Source: Brachyspira pilosicoli
Lineage (GTDB): Bacteria > Spirochaetota > Brachyspiria > Brachyspirales > Brachyspiraceae
Assembly (NCBI RefSeq): GCF_008016535.1
Contig: NZ_SAXY01000043.1
Coordinates: 1-47,981 of the forward strand
DNA length: 47,981 nt
Reading direction: 5' to 3'
Below are positions 26,479 through 34,618 of this stretch, piece after piece. Within the stretch, counting starts at the first letter, position 1, and the number at the start of each line of letters is the position of its first letter. Position numbers and translations under genes: made by a program. The notes below the pieces were generated by a model. The model saw nothing but the letters and a program-made list of their open reading frames with translations. It did not search any database and was not told the origin of the DNA.

Positions 26479-29127
26479 TTATCTTTTTCCAAAAAACAAC
26501 TTAGCACATAGTTTAAAAATATCAGATGCTATAATCACCACGAAAGATAAAGCAACTATTTTTATCCAAGTATAAAAGCTTAAAGGTACAGTATTAAAGA
26601 AAGCACCCGCAAACTGTGTAGCTAATATCTGTAATACAAAAGTACCAAGCATACTTAAAAGCACTAATTTATTATCAAAAAAATGTTTGAATACACTATC
26701 ATAACCCAATTCTCTGCTATTAAAAGAATTAAATATTTGAAACATTACAAACATAACAAATAATACAGTAGAAGCCTCATTATCGCTTACATTTAATATA
26801 TTAAGTTTACTTTGAAGCATAAATAGTATAATCATAACAGTACCCGAATATATAATTTTTCTAAGCATACTTAAAGTAACAATATTAGCATTTCTTTTAA
26901 TAGGCTTTCTCTTCATTAAGTTACTTCTAATAGGTTCAAGTCCTAAAGCAATAGCAGGAGGTCCGTCCATAATAATATTTATCCATAATAACTGTATAGC
27001 TGTAAATGGAGATTTAAATCCTGTTAAAGTAGAGAGCAGCACAACTACAACAGAAGCAAAGTTAACAGTAAGCTGAAACTGTATAAATCTTTGGAAATTG
27101 TCATATATACCGCGTCCCCATTGAACTGCTTTAACTATTGTAGCAAATGAGTCATCAAGAAGCACTATATCACTAGCCTCTTTTGATACCTCTGTACCTG
27201 TTATACCCATAGCAACACCAACATCAGCATTTTTTATAGCAGGAGCATCATTTATACCATCACCAGTAACTGCAACAACATTTCCCATCTCTTTTATAGC
27301 ATTAACAACACGCATTTTTACTGTAGGAGTGCTTCTTGCTATTACTGATATTTTACTTAAATTCTGTTTTAATGTGCTATCGTCCATAGCATCTATGTCT
27401 TTTGCCTCAAGAACTATGCTGTTTTCATCAAGTATTTTTAATTCTCTTGCAATAGCCCTTGCTGTAACTATATTATCTCCTGTAAGCATTTTTATGTTTA
27501 TACCAGCACTTCTACACTGTTCAACAGCATCATAAACCTCTTTTCTAACAGGGTCAGATATAGCAACAAATCCGTCATATATCATATCGCTTTCAAGTTT
27601 TTCTCTTATGTTCTCTACATTATCATCAACTTTTTTATGAGCAAATGCTATAACCCTCTTTGCCTCCTCCTGAAACTTCTCTATAGCCTCTTCTATAGAT
27701 TTTTTCTCTTCGCTGCTAATATCACACATAGCCATTATTTTTTCAGGGCTTCCCTTTGTAAATACAATGCTTTCACCGTCTATTTTGGCAACTGTAGTCA
27801 TATTTTTTGTTTCTGATGAGAAAGGATATTCATATATTATTTTCGCACTTTCTCTTATAGTTTTATAATCAAAACCAGATTTTTTAGCCCCCACAAGTAA
27901 AGCACATTCTGTAGGGTTACCCAAAAACTTAATTTGTCCATCTTCTTTATAATCAATATCTGCTGTAGAGTTAATAGCAAAGTTATTAATTATATTTTTA
28001 TCTTTTATATTCTCAGGCTCAACATAAGCACAATTAACAAATAATTGATTTAATGTCATTTTGTTTTCTGTAAGAGTACCTGTTTTATCAGAACAAATCA
28101 CATTAACGCTTCCTATAGTCTCGCAAGCAACCATCTTCTTAACCAACGCATTTTGTCTAGCCATTTTTATAATATTAATAGATAAAGATACAGCTACTAT
28201 CGTAGGAAGACCCTCTGGAACAGAAGCTACAATCAATACTATACTAGTAATAAAAGCATCAGATATAGTTTCAAAATTAGCAGTTCCAAGTCTAATATGA
28301 TTAACTACTTGAATTATAAATACTATCATAGAAGCAGTTATACCAAGTAAGGCTATTTTTTTACCCAATTCTGCTAATTTCTCTTGTAGAGGTGTTGAAG
28401 TTCTTTGTGTTTTAGAAAGCTCTCTTGCTATTTTACCAAACTCTGTAGAATCTCCAACTGAAGTAATAACCATTTTGCCATTACCAGTAGTAACAAAAGA
28501 ACCCGAATAAGCCATATTGATTCTATCTGCCACCGCTGTTTTTTCATCTGTAATTACAGCTTCAGAATCTTTTTCTACAGGAACACTTTCTCCTGTTAAA
28601 GCAGATTCATCTATATTAAGCGATACACTCTCAATAAGTCTTCCGTCTGCAGGAAGTTTGTTACCTGTTTCTATAAAAGCAATATCACCAACAAGCAAAT
28701 CTTTTTGATTTATTATCTCTATATTGCCTTCCCTTATAACTTTTACTCTAATATCTTCATTTATACTATTTAAAGCCTCAAATGCTTTAGCACTTTTTCC
28801 TTCCATCACTATTGTAATTGTAATAGATAAACTTATAGCTATAAATATTCCCACACATTCCAAAAAGTCTGCATGCCCGCCATTAAAATATGCTACAGTG
28901 TTTACACCTATCGCTATTAATCCTGCAAATATAAGCATGAGTATCATAGGCTCTTTTAATGACTCTAATATTTTTTGAAGCAATGTGGCACTTTTTTCTT
29001 TGGTAAAGCTATTAGCACCATACTTCTCTAAACTTAATTTTTGAGCTTCTTTTGTAAGACCTATTTTTGTGTCAACATTAAGCTCTTTGAGAATATCTTC
29101 TTTTTTTCCTAAAAAACTATTTATCAT
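26479..29127 (-). CDS. P-type cation-transporting ATPase (Ca2+/Mn2+ type, PII)
   Basis: An 882-residue P-type ATPase with the complete catalytic set: TGES at 178-181, the phosphorylated Asp347 in SDKTGTLTENK, the PEGLP membrane motif at 304-308, the nucleotide-binding FTKGSPE and the hinge TGDGINDAPA. About ten membrane helices and no N-terminal heavy-metal domain place it with PIIA/PIIB calcium pumps. It would export a divalent cation from the cytoplasm. The leader carries a probable yybP-ykoY manganese riboswitch. The same class of riboswitch precedes the P-type ATPase YoaB of Lactococcus, so Mn2+ export or joint Ca2+/Mn2+ export is the favoured role. Confidence 0.92.
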   Translation of the reverse strand: MINSFLGKKEDILKELNVDTKIGLTKEAQKLSLEKYGANSFTKEKSATLLQKILESLKEPMILMLIFAGLIAIGVNTVAYFNGGHADFLECVGIFIAISLSITITIVMEGKSAKAFEALNSINEDIRVKVIREGNIEIINQKDLLVGDIAFIETGNKLPADGRLIESVSLNIDESALTGESVPVEKDSEAVITDEKTAVADRINMAYSGSFVTTGNGKMVITSVGDSTEFGKIARELSKTQRTSTPLQEKLAELGKKIALLGITASMIVFIIQVVNHIRLGTANFETISDAFITSIVLIVASVPEGLPTIVAVSLSINIIKMARQNALVKKMVACETIGSVNVICSDKTGTLTENKMTLNQLFVNCAYVEPENIKDKNIINNFAINSTADIDYKEDGQIKFLGNPTECALLVGAKKSGFDYKTIRESAKIIYEYPFSSETKNMTTVAKIDGESIVFTKGSPEKIMAMCDISSEEKKSIEEAIEKFQEEAKRVIAFAHKKVDDNVENIREKLESDMIYDGFVAISDPVRKEVYDAVEQCRSAGINIKMLTGDNIVTARAIARELKILDENSIVLEAKDIDAMDDSTLKQNLSKISVIARSTPTVKMRVVNAIKEMGNVVAVTGDGINDAPAIKNADVGVAMGITGTEVSKEASDIVLLDDSFATIVKAVQWGRGIYDNFQRFIQFQLTVNFASVVVVLLSTLTGFKSPFTAIQLLWINIIMDGPPAIALGLEPIRSNLMKRKPIKRNANIVTLSMLRKIIYSGTVMIILFMLQSKLNILNVSDNEASTVLFVMFVMFQIFNSFNSRELGYDSVFKHFFDNKLVLLSMLGTFVLQILATQFAGAFFNTVPLSFYTWIKIVALSFVVIIASDIFKLCAKLFFGKR

Positions 29128-29167
29128 AACAACCTCTCATTTATAATAAACTGTAAAAAAAATGCAT

Positions 29168-29242
29168 AAAAAAAGACTCATGCATAAATAAATCATCAAA
29201 GTATTTTTTTATTAACTTTAAAAATTTATTTATACCTGAGTC
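29168..29242 (-). terminator. Terminator hairpin forming the riboswitch expression platform
   Basis: On the minus strand GACTCAGGTATAAATAAAT (from 29242) pairs with ATTTATTTATGCATGAGTC (ending 29175): 17 of 19 positions are Watson-Crick and one more is G-U, with a further AAAGT/ACTTT extension around an A-rich loop. Seven U residues follow (29174-29168). The 5' arm begins inside the conserved GAGAC of the aptamer, so folding of the aptamer and of the terminator exclude each other. Confidence 0.85.
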
Positions 29243-29352
29243 TCATTAATTAAGGCTAGCCAAACTTCTATTATTTGTTGAATTTTTTATTAGAAGTTGC
29301 GATTGTTGACTTTGCCACGTAAATATACGTCAATTACTCCCTCTGAGTATGC
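29232..29352 (-). ncRNA. Probable yybP-ykoY (manganese) riboswitch aptamer
   Basis: The ATPase leader RNA shows the conserved elements in order. GGGAGUA lies near the 5' end (29343-29337), then a UUGAC/GUCAA stem with an ACGUA/UACGU inner hairpin. GUCAACAAUCG follows at about 29312-29300, then an AACUUCUA/UAGAAGUU hairpin (29298-29263), and finally UGAGAC at 29246-29241. A weak outer stem (AUAC with GUAU) closes it. The order, the downstream terminator and the P-type ATPase gene all fit an ON switch in which Mn2+ stabilises the aptamer and prevents termination. The sequence is AT-rich and divergent, so a covariance search should confirm it. Confidence 0.72.
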
Positions 29353-29356
29353 ACAT

Positions 29357-29385
29357 ATAATAAACTATAATATATATAATGTCAA
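29357..29385 (-). promoter_or_regulatory. Promoter of the riboswitch-ATPase transcript
   Basis: On the minus strand TTGACA (29385-29380), 17 bases, TATTAT (29362-29357). Transcription would begin near 29350, directly at the 5' end of the aptamer and about 220 bases before the ATPase start codon. Confidence 0.85.
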
Positions 29386-29483
29386 GCAAATTAACATTAA
29401 TTATATATTAAAAAAAATAAAAAAAATGATATAATAATTTTTATATATGATTTTTTACATGTTTTAATTTTTAAGGAGAAAAA

Positions 29484-30146
29484 ATGTCTAATATTAATAG
29501 AAAAGATTTAGCTAAAAGCATAATAAATGCTTGTTTAAATATGAGAAAAGATGGCGTTAATCAAGGCACATCTGGAAATATAAGCATAAGATATAAAGAC
29601 GGTATGCTTATAACTCCTACCAGCATGCCTTATGAGATTATGACTCCTGATGATATTGTTTTTGTAGATGGTAATGGAAATCCGGAAAAAAACAAAAAGC
29701 CTTCAAGCGAATGGAGATTTCATTTATCAATTTTAAAAGATAATCCTAAGTTTAATGCTGTAATACATAATCATGCTATTTACTCTTCTATGGTTTCTAT
29801 ATTGAATGTAGATTGTATTCCGGCTATTCATTATATGATAGGCGTTGCGGGCGGAAAGAAAATTCCTTGTGCAGAATATGCTACTTATGGAACTCAAGAG
29901 CTATGTGACAATATTTCAAAAGTAATGAAAGGATATAAGGCTTGTATATTAAAAAATCATGGGCTTTTAGCAGCTGATGAAACATTAGAAAAAGCATATA
30001 GTGTTATGATAGAAGTAGAAAATTTAGCTAGATTATATATTGGCATTAGAAGTATTGGAGATTATAAAGTTTTATCTGACAGTGAAATGAATATGGTTTT
30101 AGCTAAGTTTAATAATTACGGACTTAATGTGGAGTATAAAAAATAA
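29484..30146 (+). CDS. Class II aldolase, L-fuculose-phosphate aldolase-like
   Basis: A 220-residue zinc-dependent class II aldolase/adducin-family enzyme. It carries the phosphate-binding GTSGNISIR and TPTSMPYE segments, a catalytic Glu in PSSEWRFH, and zinc ligands in HNHAIYSS and in KNHGLLA. Length and motifs fit FucA-type aldolases that cleave deoxy-ketose 1-phosphates to DHAP and lactaldehyde. The exact substrate is uncertain because related enzymes act on rhamnulose, ribulose or methylthioribulose phosphates. AAGGAG gives a strong RBS. It is transcribed divergently from the P-type ATPase and shows no fucose kinase or isomerase neighbour. Confidence 0.88.
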   Translation: MSNINRKDLAKSIINACLNMRKDGVNQGTSGNISIRYKDGMLITPTSMPYEIMTPDDIVFVDGNGNPEKNKKPSSEWRFHLSILKDNPKFNAVIHNHAIYSSMVSILNVDCIPAIHYMIGVAGGKKIPCAEYATYGTQELCDNISKVMKGYKACILKNHGLLAADETLEKAYSVMIEVENLARLYIGIRSIGDYKVLSDSEMNMVLAKFNNYGLNVEYKK

Positions 30147-30291
30147 ATATTAACTTTTGATGACTATATATAAATATTATAAAACTATTAAAAAATTTTT
30201 ATTTATATTTATATTTTTTACAAATTATTATAAAATAGCTTTATTATTATATATTTTATTTTTATAAAAAACAAATTGGAGATAAACTACG

Positions 30292-31065
30292 ATGAAAAAA
30301 ATTAGTTTAGTAATGATTTTTATATTAATATCAGCTTTTGCACTACATGCAGATGTTATCGAAGATGAGGTATTTAGATTAATAAATTTAGAGAGAAGCA
30401 AAGTATCTCTTCCTCCTCTTCCAAATAATCAAAGATTACACTCTCTAGCACTTTATCATAGCGATAATATGGCTAAAAATAAGTTCTTCAGCAATACAGA
30501 TTTAGAAGGTCTTGATTCTAAAGGAAGACAATTAAAATTATACCCAGAGATGGTTGGAAATATTACAGAAAGTTTTACAAAATTAGAAGTAATACCTCTA
30601 ACTGATAAAAATGCTGCTGCAAGCATTGTTAAAAATTTAATGAATACACCAGACTACAAAAAAGTAATATTATCAAAAGATTTTAATGCTATGGGTGTTG
30701 GAGCTTCAAAAAGAGGTGTTGGAGTATATACAACTGTAACTTTAGCAAATATTATAGCTGAGTCTGTTAATTTTAAGCCTGAAGTGAAATATGGTGATGA
30801 TATTACTGTACAATATAGAATATTAAATAAAGCACCTTTCACAGATTTTAAGATAGCTGTTGAAATGGCTGACCCTAAGGCTAAAATAGTTGGAGATGAC
30901 GGTAAAACTTATGTAGGCAAAGTGATATATGATGTTACAGATGCAGGCAACACTGTTATAAGCAAAACATTTAAAGCAGAATATGGTAAAGGCGAATATA
31001 AAGTTTCATTACTATATAAAGGCGAACATTTCTCAAGCAATACAAGAGTTATAACAGTTCAATAA
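30292..31065 (+). CDS. Exported CAP (SCP/PR1-like) domain protein
   Basis: A 257-residue protein with a signal peptide (likely cleavage after ALHA, residue 20). Residues about 21-155 form a CAP domain: EDEVFRLINLERSKVSLPPL, then LALYHSDNMAKNKFFS and a terminal IAES. The C-terminal 90 residues look like a beta-sandwich. Bacterial CAP proteins are extracytoplasmic and of mostly unknown activity. It leads a tight + strand group (ExbD after 19 bases, then YedF). GGAG precedes the ATG. Confidence 0.85.
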   Translation: MKKISLVMIFILISAFALHADVIEDEVFRLINLERSKVSLPPLPNNQRLHSLALYHSDNMAKNKFFSNTDLEGLDSKGRQLKLYPEMVGNITESFTKLEVIPLTDKNAAASIVKNLMNTPDYKKVILSKDFNAMGVGASKRGVGVYTTVTLANIIAESVNFKPEVKYGDDITVQYRILNKAPFTDFKIAVEMADPKAKIVGDDGKTYVGKVIYDVTDAGNTVISKTFKAEYGKGEYKVSLLYKGEHFSSNTRVITVQ

Positions 31066-31084
31066 AAATTAAAGAGAATAAATA

Positions 31085-31495
31085 ATGAAATTTAGACATA
31101 GGTTTACAATAAAAAAAGGCATAGATTTAACTCCTATGATGGATATAGTATTTAACTTATTAATATTTTTCATGATAGGAGCTACAATTATGCAAACTCC
31201 TCAAATAGAAATTAGTTTACCTAAGTCTACTTCAGCTGTAGGAAAAGAAAAAAATGAAAATATAATAATAACTATATCTAAAGAAGGCAGTATATACGTT
31301 AATGAAGAGGCAGTAAACGATATAGACGAGTATCTTAATAATTTAGCAAAAGTTGAAGGAGAATTAGATAAACCTGTGGAGATAAGGTCAGATGAAGATG
31401 TTAGAACTCAAGTTTTAATATCTGTAATAGACAGTGTAAAAAATGCTGGTTTTACAAGATTAGCTATAGCAACAGATACTAAAAATAATAATTAG
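31085..31495 (+). CDS. ExbD/TolR-type biopolymer transport protein
   Basis: A 136-residue protein with one membrane helix containing the conserved proton-channel aspartate (LTPMMDIVFNLLIFFM, Asp20), then a periplasmic domain with a SKEGSIYVNEE strand and a conserved C-terminal segment (VKNAGFTRLAIATD). ExbD and TolR work with an ExbB/TolQ partner to transmit proton motive force to the outer membrane. No ExbB/TolQ or TonB gene is adjacent, so the partner must be encoded elsewhere or this gene is an additional copy. Confidence 0.9.
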   Translation: MKFRHRFTIKKGIDLTPMMDIVFNLLIFFMIGATIMQTPQIEISLPKSTSAVGKEKNENIIITISKEGSIYVNEEAVNDIDEYLNNLAKVEGELDKPVEIRSDEDVRTQVLISVIDSVKNAGFTRLAIATDTKNNN

Positions 31496-31527
31496 CAAAT
31501 TTAATATAGTAATAGGAGTATTTATTT

Positions 31528-32100
31528 ATGAAAACTATAGATGCAAGAGGCGTTCCTTGCCCAAAACCTTTGATATTAACTAAAACAGCTTTAACAAATG
31601 CTAATATTAATGAAGAGATTGAGGTTCTTATTGATGATGAAGTGGCATTTCACAATATAACCGATTTTCTTAATAATAATAAAATAACATATTCTAATAA
31701 TGGAATGAATTTTAAAATAATAAAAAACAAAGAATTATCACAAAATGAATCATCAAAAGAAAAATCATCAGGTCCTGTAATAGCTGTAGTGGATAAAAAA
31801 GCTATGGGGCAAGGAAATGAGGAACTTGGCGAATTATTGTTAAAAGCATTTTTGGGAGCTTTAAAAGATGCTAGTCCAAAACCTGAAGCTTTATATTGTT
31901 ATAATGGTGGGGTTTATTTAGGTATTGATGAGCCTTATAAAAGCTTATTACAAGAGCTTAGAGATGCGGGGATAAAAATATTTTTCTGCGGAACTTGTGT
32001 TAAGTTTTATGAGTTAGAAGGAATAAAAGTAGAAGAGCAAACTAATATGCTTGGTATAATAGAGGCTATGGCTAATGCTTCTGCTGTAATTAGAGCATAA
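31528..32100 (+). CDS. yedF: YedF-like sulfurtransferase (TusA domain plus DsrE-like domain)
   Basis: A 190-residue two-domain protein. Residues 1-70 are a TusA/SirA-like domain with the CPxP motif in DARGVPCPKPLIL (Cys11). Residues about 88-190 are a DsrE-like domain with FCGTCVKFYELEG near the end. This architecture is known as the sulfurtransferase-like selenium metabolism protein YedF. An AGGAG RBS precedes it. It lies six bases before a cysteine desulfurase-like gene and then a DUF3343 gene, the combination associated with selenium or persulfide transfer. SelD and selenoprotein genes are not in the window. Confidence 0.9.
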   Translation: MKTIDARGVPCPKPLILTKTALTNANINEEIEVLIDDEVAFHNITDFLNNNKITYSNNGMNFKIIKNKELSQNESSKEKSSGPVIAVVDKKAMGQGNEELGELLLKAFLGALKDASPKPEALYCYNGGVYLGIDEPYKSLLQELRDAGIKIFFCGTCVKFYELEGIKVEEQTNMLGIIEAMANASAVIRA

Positions 32101-32106
32101 TTTTTT

Positions 32107-33222
32107 ATGGAGAAATACTATTATTTTGATAATTCAACAACGAGTTTCCCTAAACCCAAAGAAGTTGCCGAAGATATGAGTAATTTTTTGCTTAATATTG
32201 GTGGCACTTATGGAAGGGTAAACACAAAAAGAGGCAAATACACTACAGAAAAGATAGAAGAATGCAGAGAGCTTTTAGCAAATAAGTTTATAGGCACAAA
32301 AAAAGATTCTAATATTGTATTTACTTCTGGGGCAACAAGGGCTGTTAATGATATATTAATAGGTTTAGACTTGCATGACACAAAAGTTTTAATTTCATCA
32401 TTAGAGCATAATGCAGTACTAAGACCTATTTATCATTTACATAAAAACAAAAAAGTTGAATATCAATTAATTCCTTCAAAGGATAACGGAAAAATTGATA
32501 TTGAAGGTTTATATAAAATAATAAAAAATAATAAAATATCGCTTGCTATAGTGAATATGGAAAGTAATATTAGCGGAGTTATACAGCCTATAAAAGAGAT
32601 AAAAGAAACACTCAAAGATATTCCCCTACTCGTTGATGCTACGCAATATATAGGTATTGGTGATATATTTGCCGATGATTGGAATATAGACTATTTGGCA
32701 TTTACTGGTCATAAGGGACTGCTTGGTCCCACTGGTACTGGTGGTTTTTATGTAAAAGAACCTAGCAAACTTAAAGCGTCATATTTTGGCGGGGGCTTTG
32801 GGGACGGATTTGAAACTCCTTACAGTGTGCCAGAAATATATGAGGCGGGCACTCCTAATACTGTGGGTACTATAGGGCTTTTGGCTGCATTAAAAAATAG
32901 ACCTTCATGGAATATAACAATAGATGACATGATAGACACTATGAAAAAAATAGAAAGTTCAAATAAATATAAAGTAATTTGGTCTAGAGATAAATCTTCG
33001 CAGGGATTTTTATTTTCAATAGAATGTGATTCTCATATGGCTGAGATTGCTCATAGATTATATGATGATTATAATATAGAGTGCCGATATGGTTTCCATT
33101 GTGCAATTTTAGCTCATAATTTTTACAACAATAATAATGGTGCTATAAGATTTTCTTTTTCACCATACACTACAAAAGAAGATTTAAAATATTTAGCTGA
33201 TGTACTTATAAATAAATTATAG
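32107..33222 (+). CDS. Class V aminotransferase / cysteine desulfurase family protein
   Basis: A 371-residue PLP enzyme. The PLP lysine is in AFTGHKGLLGPTGTGGF, the cofactor loop in FTSGATRAVND, and an active-site cysteine candidate lies in YGFHCAI near residue 335. The start YYYFDNSTTSFPKPKEVAED fits the small SufS-like group that is linked to YedF. It probably mobilises sulfur or selenium from cysteine or selenocysteine to YedF. It starts six bases after yedF, with DUF3343 12 bases after it, so the three form one transcription unit. Confidence 0.9.
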   Translation: MEKYYYFDNSTTSFPKPKEVAEDMSNFLLNIGGTYGRVNTKRGKYTTEKIEECRELLANKFIGTKKDSNIVFTSGATRAVNDILIGLDLHDTKVLISSLEHNAVLRPIYHLHKNKKVEYQLIPSKDNGKIDIEGLYKIIKNNKISLAIVNMESNISGVIQPIKEIKETLKDIPLLVDATQYIGIGDIFADDWNIDYLAFTGHKGLLGPTGTGGFYVKEPSKLKASYFGGGFGDGFETPYSVPEIYEAGTPNTVGTIGLLAALKNRPSWNITIDDMIDTMKKIESSNKYKVIWSRDKSSQGFLFSIECDSHMAEIAHRLYDDYNIECRYGFHCAILAHNFYNNNNGAIRFSFSPYTTKEDLKYLADVLINKL

Positions 33223-33233
33223 GATTTTGATAT

Positions 33234-33452
33234 ATGAATAAAAGTTTTTGTTATTTAAAAACACCAAGAGATTTAATAAAGGCAGAGAAAATATTAGCAG
33301 ATGCCGGTATTGAAGTAATTGTGCGTCCTGCACCAGAGCCTATATTTGGTGTTTGCAATATGGCTATAGATATAAAAGATAATGACAAAGTATATATAGT
33401 TTCTTTACTTGAGGCGGCTGGTTTAGTAGTATTAATAAAAGAAAGTGAATAA
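33234..33452 (+). CDS. DUF3343 family small protein
   Basis: A 72-residue protein typical of DUF3343, with the N-terminal pattern CYLKTPRDLIKAEKILADAG and a central RPAPEPIFGVCNMAI. This small family commonly accompanies YedF and cysteine desulfurase genes and resembles proteins that handle selenium or persulfide, with a conserved Cys (Cys42) as the possible carrier site. The biochemical role is unproven. It is the last gene of the yedF group. Confidence 0.85.
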   Translation: MNKSFCYLKTPRDLIKAEKILADAGIEVIVRPAPEPIFGVCNMAIDIKDNDKVYIVSLLEAAGLVVLIKESE

Positions 33453-33497
33453 TATATAAATATAATTTGTTACTTTATTTATTTTATAAAAATTATC

Positions 33498-33712
33498 AAC
33501 TTTTTCCCGCAGCACACGGTGTGGACTTCGTCAAAGTTGCAAAAAGTGCACTCTATATGTTGGAATATGTACTAATATAAAATAATATCTGTATTTTTGG
33601 ATATGCTTAAAAGCTAGTTTTTTAATGCAGCCTTTTTGCTTCTTTGCGGCAGGCCAAAGGCACTCCCTTCGGTCGCAAAAGAAGCGGGGTGCGGGGCAAA
33701 GCCCTGCAAATA
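33498..33712. repeat. GC-rich intergenic repeat elements
   Basis: Within a 310-base gene-free stretch there are two structured GC-rich blocks. The first (about 33498-33550) has ACTTTTT and AAAAAGT arms enclosing CACAC-G-GTGTG (33513-33523). The second has GCTTCTTTGCG (33638-33648) pairing with CGCAAAAGAAGC (33674-33685), then GGGC-AAA-GCCC (33694-33704) followed by CTGCAAA, the core shared with the element near 13780. They look like an interspersed repeat family and contain no credible ORF. Confidence 0.65.
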
Positions 33713-33762
33713 TTTAAAATTAAAAACTAAATTTTGATAAATTTAAAAATTTTTAGTATATA

Positions 33763-34165
33763 CTATTCATGTTCTAATAGCTTTTTGTAAGAAACTTCTA
33801 TTGTAAAAGCTCCAAGCGGTGCTGTTATTAATATTGCAAGCACTGCTATTACAAGTATAATTTCACCAGAAGCAAAACCTAATGATAAAGGAATAGAGCC
33901 TATTGCAGCCTGCACTGTTGCTTTAGGGCAATATGCTATCATAGAAAATATGCGTTCCTTTTTATTAAGTTTAGTTTTTATTAATGATACAAACACCCCT
34001 AACATTCTAAATATTAAAACAGCAAATATTAATACAACTCCTAAAACTCCACTCTTTAGAGCATAATTAATATTTACTGCAGCACCCACTAACACAAAAA
34101 GAATAATTTCAGCAGCTACCCAAAGTTTTGAGTATTTTAATGAAAGCCTTTTTGATAATTCTTCT
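33763..34165 (-). pseudogene. Na+/H+ antiporter C-terminal remnant (CPA1/NhaP-like)
   Basis: The frame encodes the last membrane helices of a cation:proton antiporter. KATVQAAIGSIPLSLGFASG and the final LAILITAPLGAFTIE are characteristic. Upstream of the first possible start the frame continues without interruption as EELSKRLSLKYSKLWVAAEI followed by ILFVLVGAAVNI, up to a TGA at 34170-34168 that belongs to the end of an IS481 remnant. About two-thirds of the gene is gone, so it is inactivated by the insertion plus deletion. Confidence 0.85.
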
Positions 34166-34402
34166 TGTCATGGAGCCATAGATATTGTACTTTTACTTGC
34201 TATAATATTTTTGATTCTTTCTTTGATTGTAATATACAATAACGAAGAAATCAATCTTTGATTGTTATAAAAATGTGTATATTCTTTTAATTTTTCTCTT
34301 AATAATTCTACTGTGATATTTTTATTTAATCGTGAATAAAATTCTCTTTCGTCTATGCCGTGTACTCTTTCTACTACGCCATTGTATCTTGGTGTTGCTA
34401 TG
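34166..34402 (-). mobile_element. Remnant of an IS481-family element
   Basis: It begins at 34166 with TGTCATGGAGCCATAGATAT followed by TG, closely matching the inverted repeat of the intact element (TGTTTAGGAGCCATACATAT). The minus strand then encodes the transposase tail in one frame (34401 to a TGA at 34168): IATPRYNGVVERVHGIDERE, FYSRLNKN and HFYNNQRL. Changes at normally conserved residues (for example HSAL to ISSL) show decay. The 5' two-thirds and the other end are missing; it breaks at the Cof-phosphatase fragment. Confidence 0.88.
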
Positions 34403-34504
34403 GATAATGCTAATGAAGGCGTTAAAAAAATAGCAGATTATATTACTGATGATGTTGATAATGACGGCATATTTAATGCTCTAAAACATTTTAATATAAT
34501 ATAA
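34391..34504 (+). pseudogene. Cof-type HAD phosphatase C-terminal remnant
   Basis: Reading + strand from 34391: GVAMDNANEGVKKIADYITD, then DVDNDGIFNALKHF, to a TAA at 34502-34504. This is the conserved end of Cof-like HAD-IIB sugar-phosphate phosphatases (GVAMGNA...K..ADY.T..ND.DG). Everything before the motif is missing and replaced by the IS remnant. GGTGTTGCTAT at 34391-34401 is read both as GVAM here and as IATP of the transposase on the other strand. Confidence 0.82.
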
Positions 34505-34561
34505 TTTTTTTATTTACTCATTTATTTTTATGATTATTTATCCGATAATATAAGTAATAAT

Positions 34562-34589
34562 TTGACTTAATTTTTAAATTTATTATAAT
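34562..34589 (+). promoter_or_regulatory. Promoter of the tandem lipoprotein genes
   Basis: TTGACT at 34562-34567, 16 bases, TATAAT at 34584-34589, then GGAG and the first lipoprotein ATG at 34619. A TTATCCGATAA dyad lies at 34538-34548, just upstream. Confidence 0.75.
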
Positions 34590-34618
34590 ATAAAATATAA
34601 GTTTAATGGAGTTTTCTT

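Noticed and set aside
28061-28978. Several plus-strand frames opposite the P-type ATPase
   Set aside because: They are antisense shadows of the ATPase's hydrophobic and low-complexity regions and none has an RBS.
33763-34095. Small independent membrane protein on the minus strand
   Set aside because: The frame continues upstream with antiporter-like sequence to the IS end, so it is a truncated antiporter and not a small gene.
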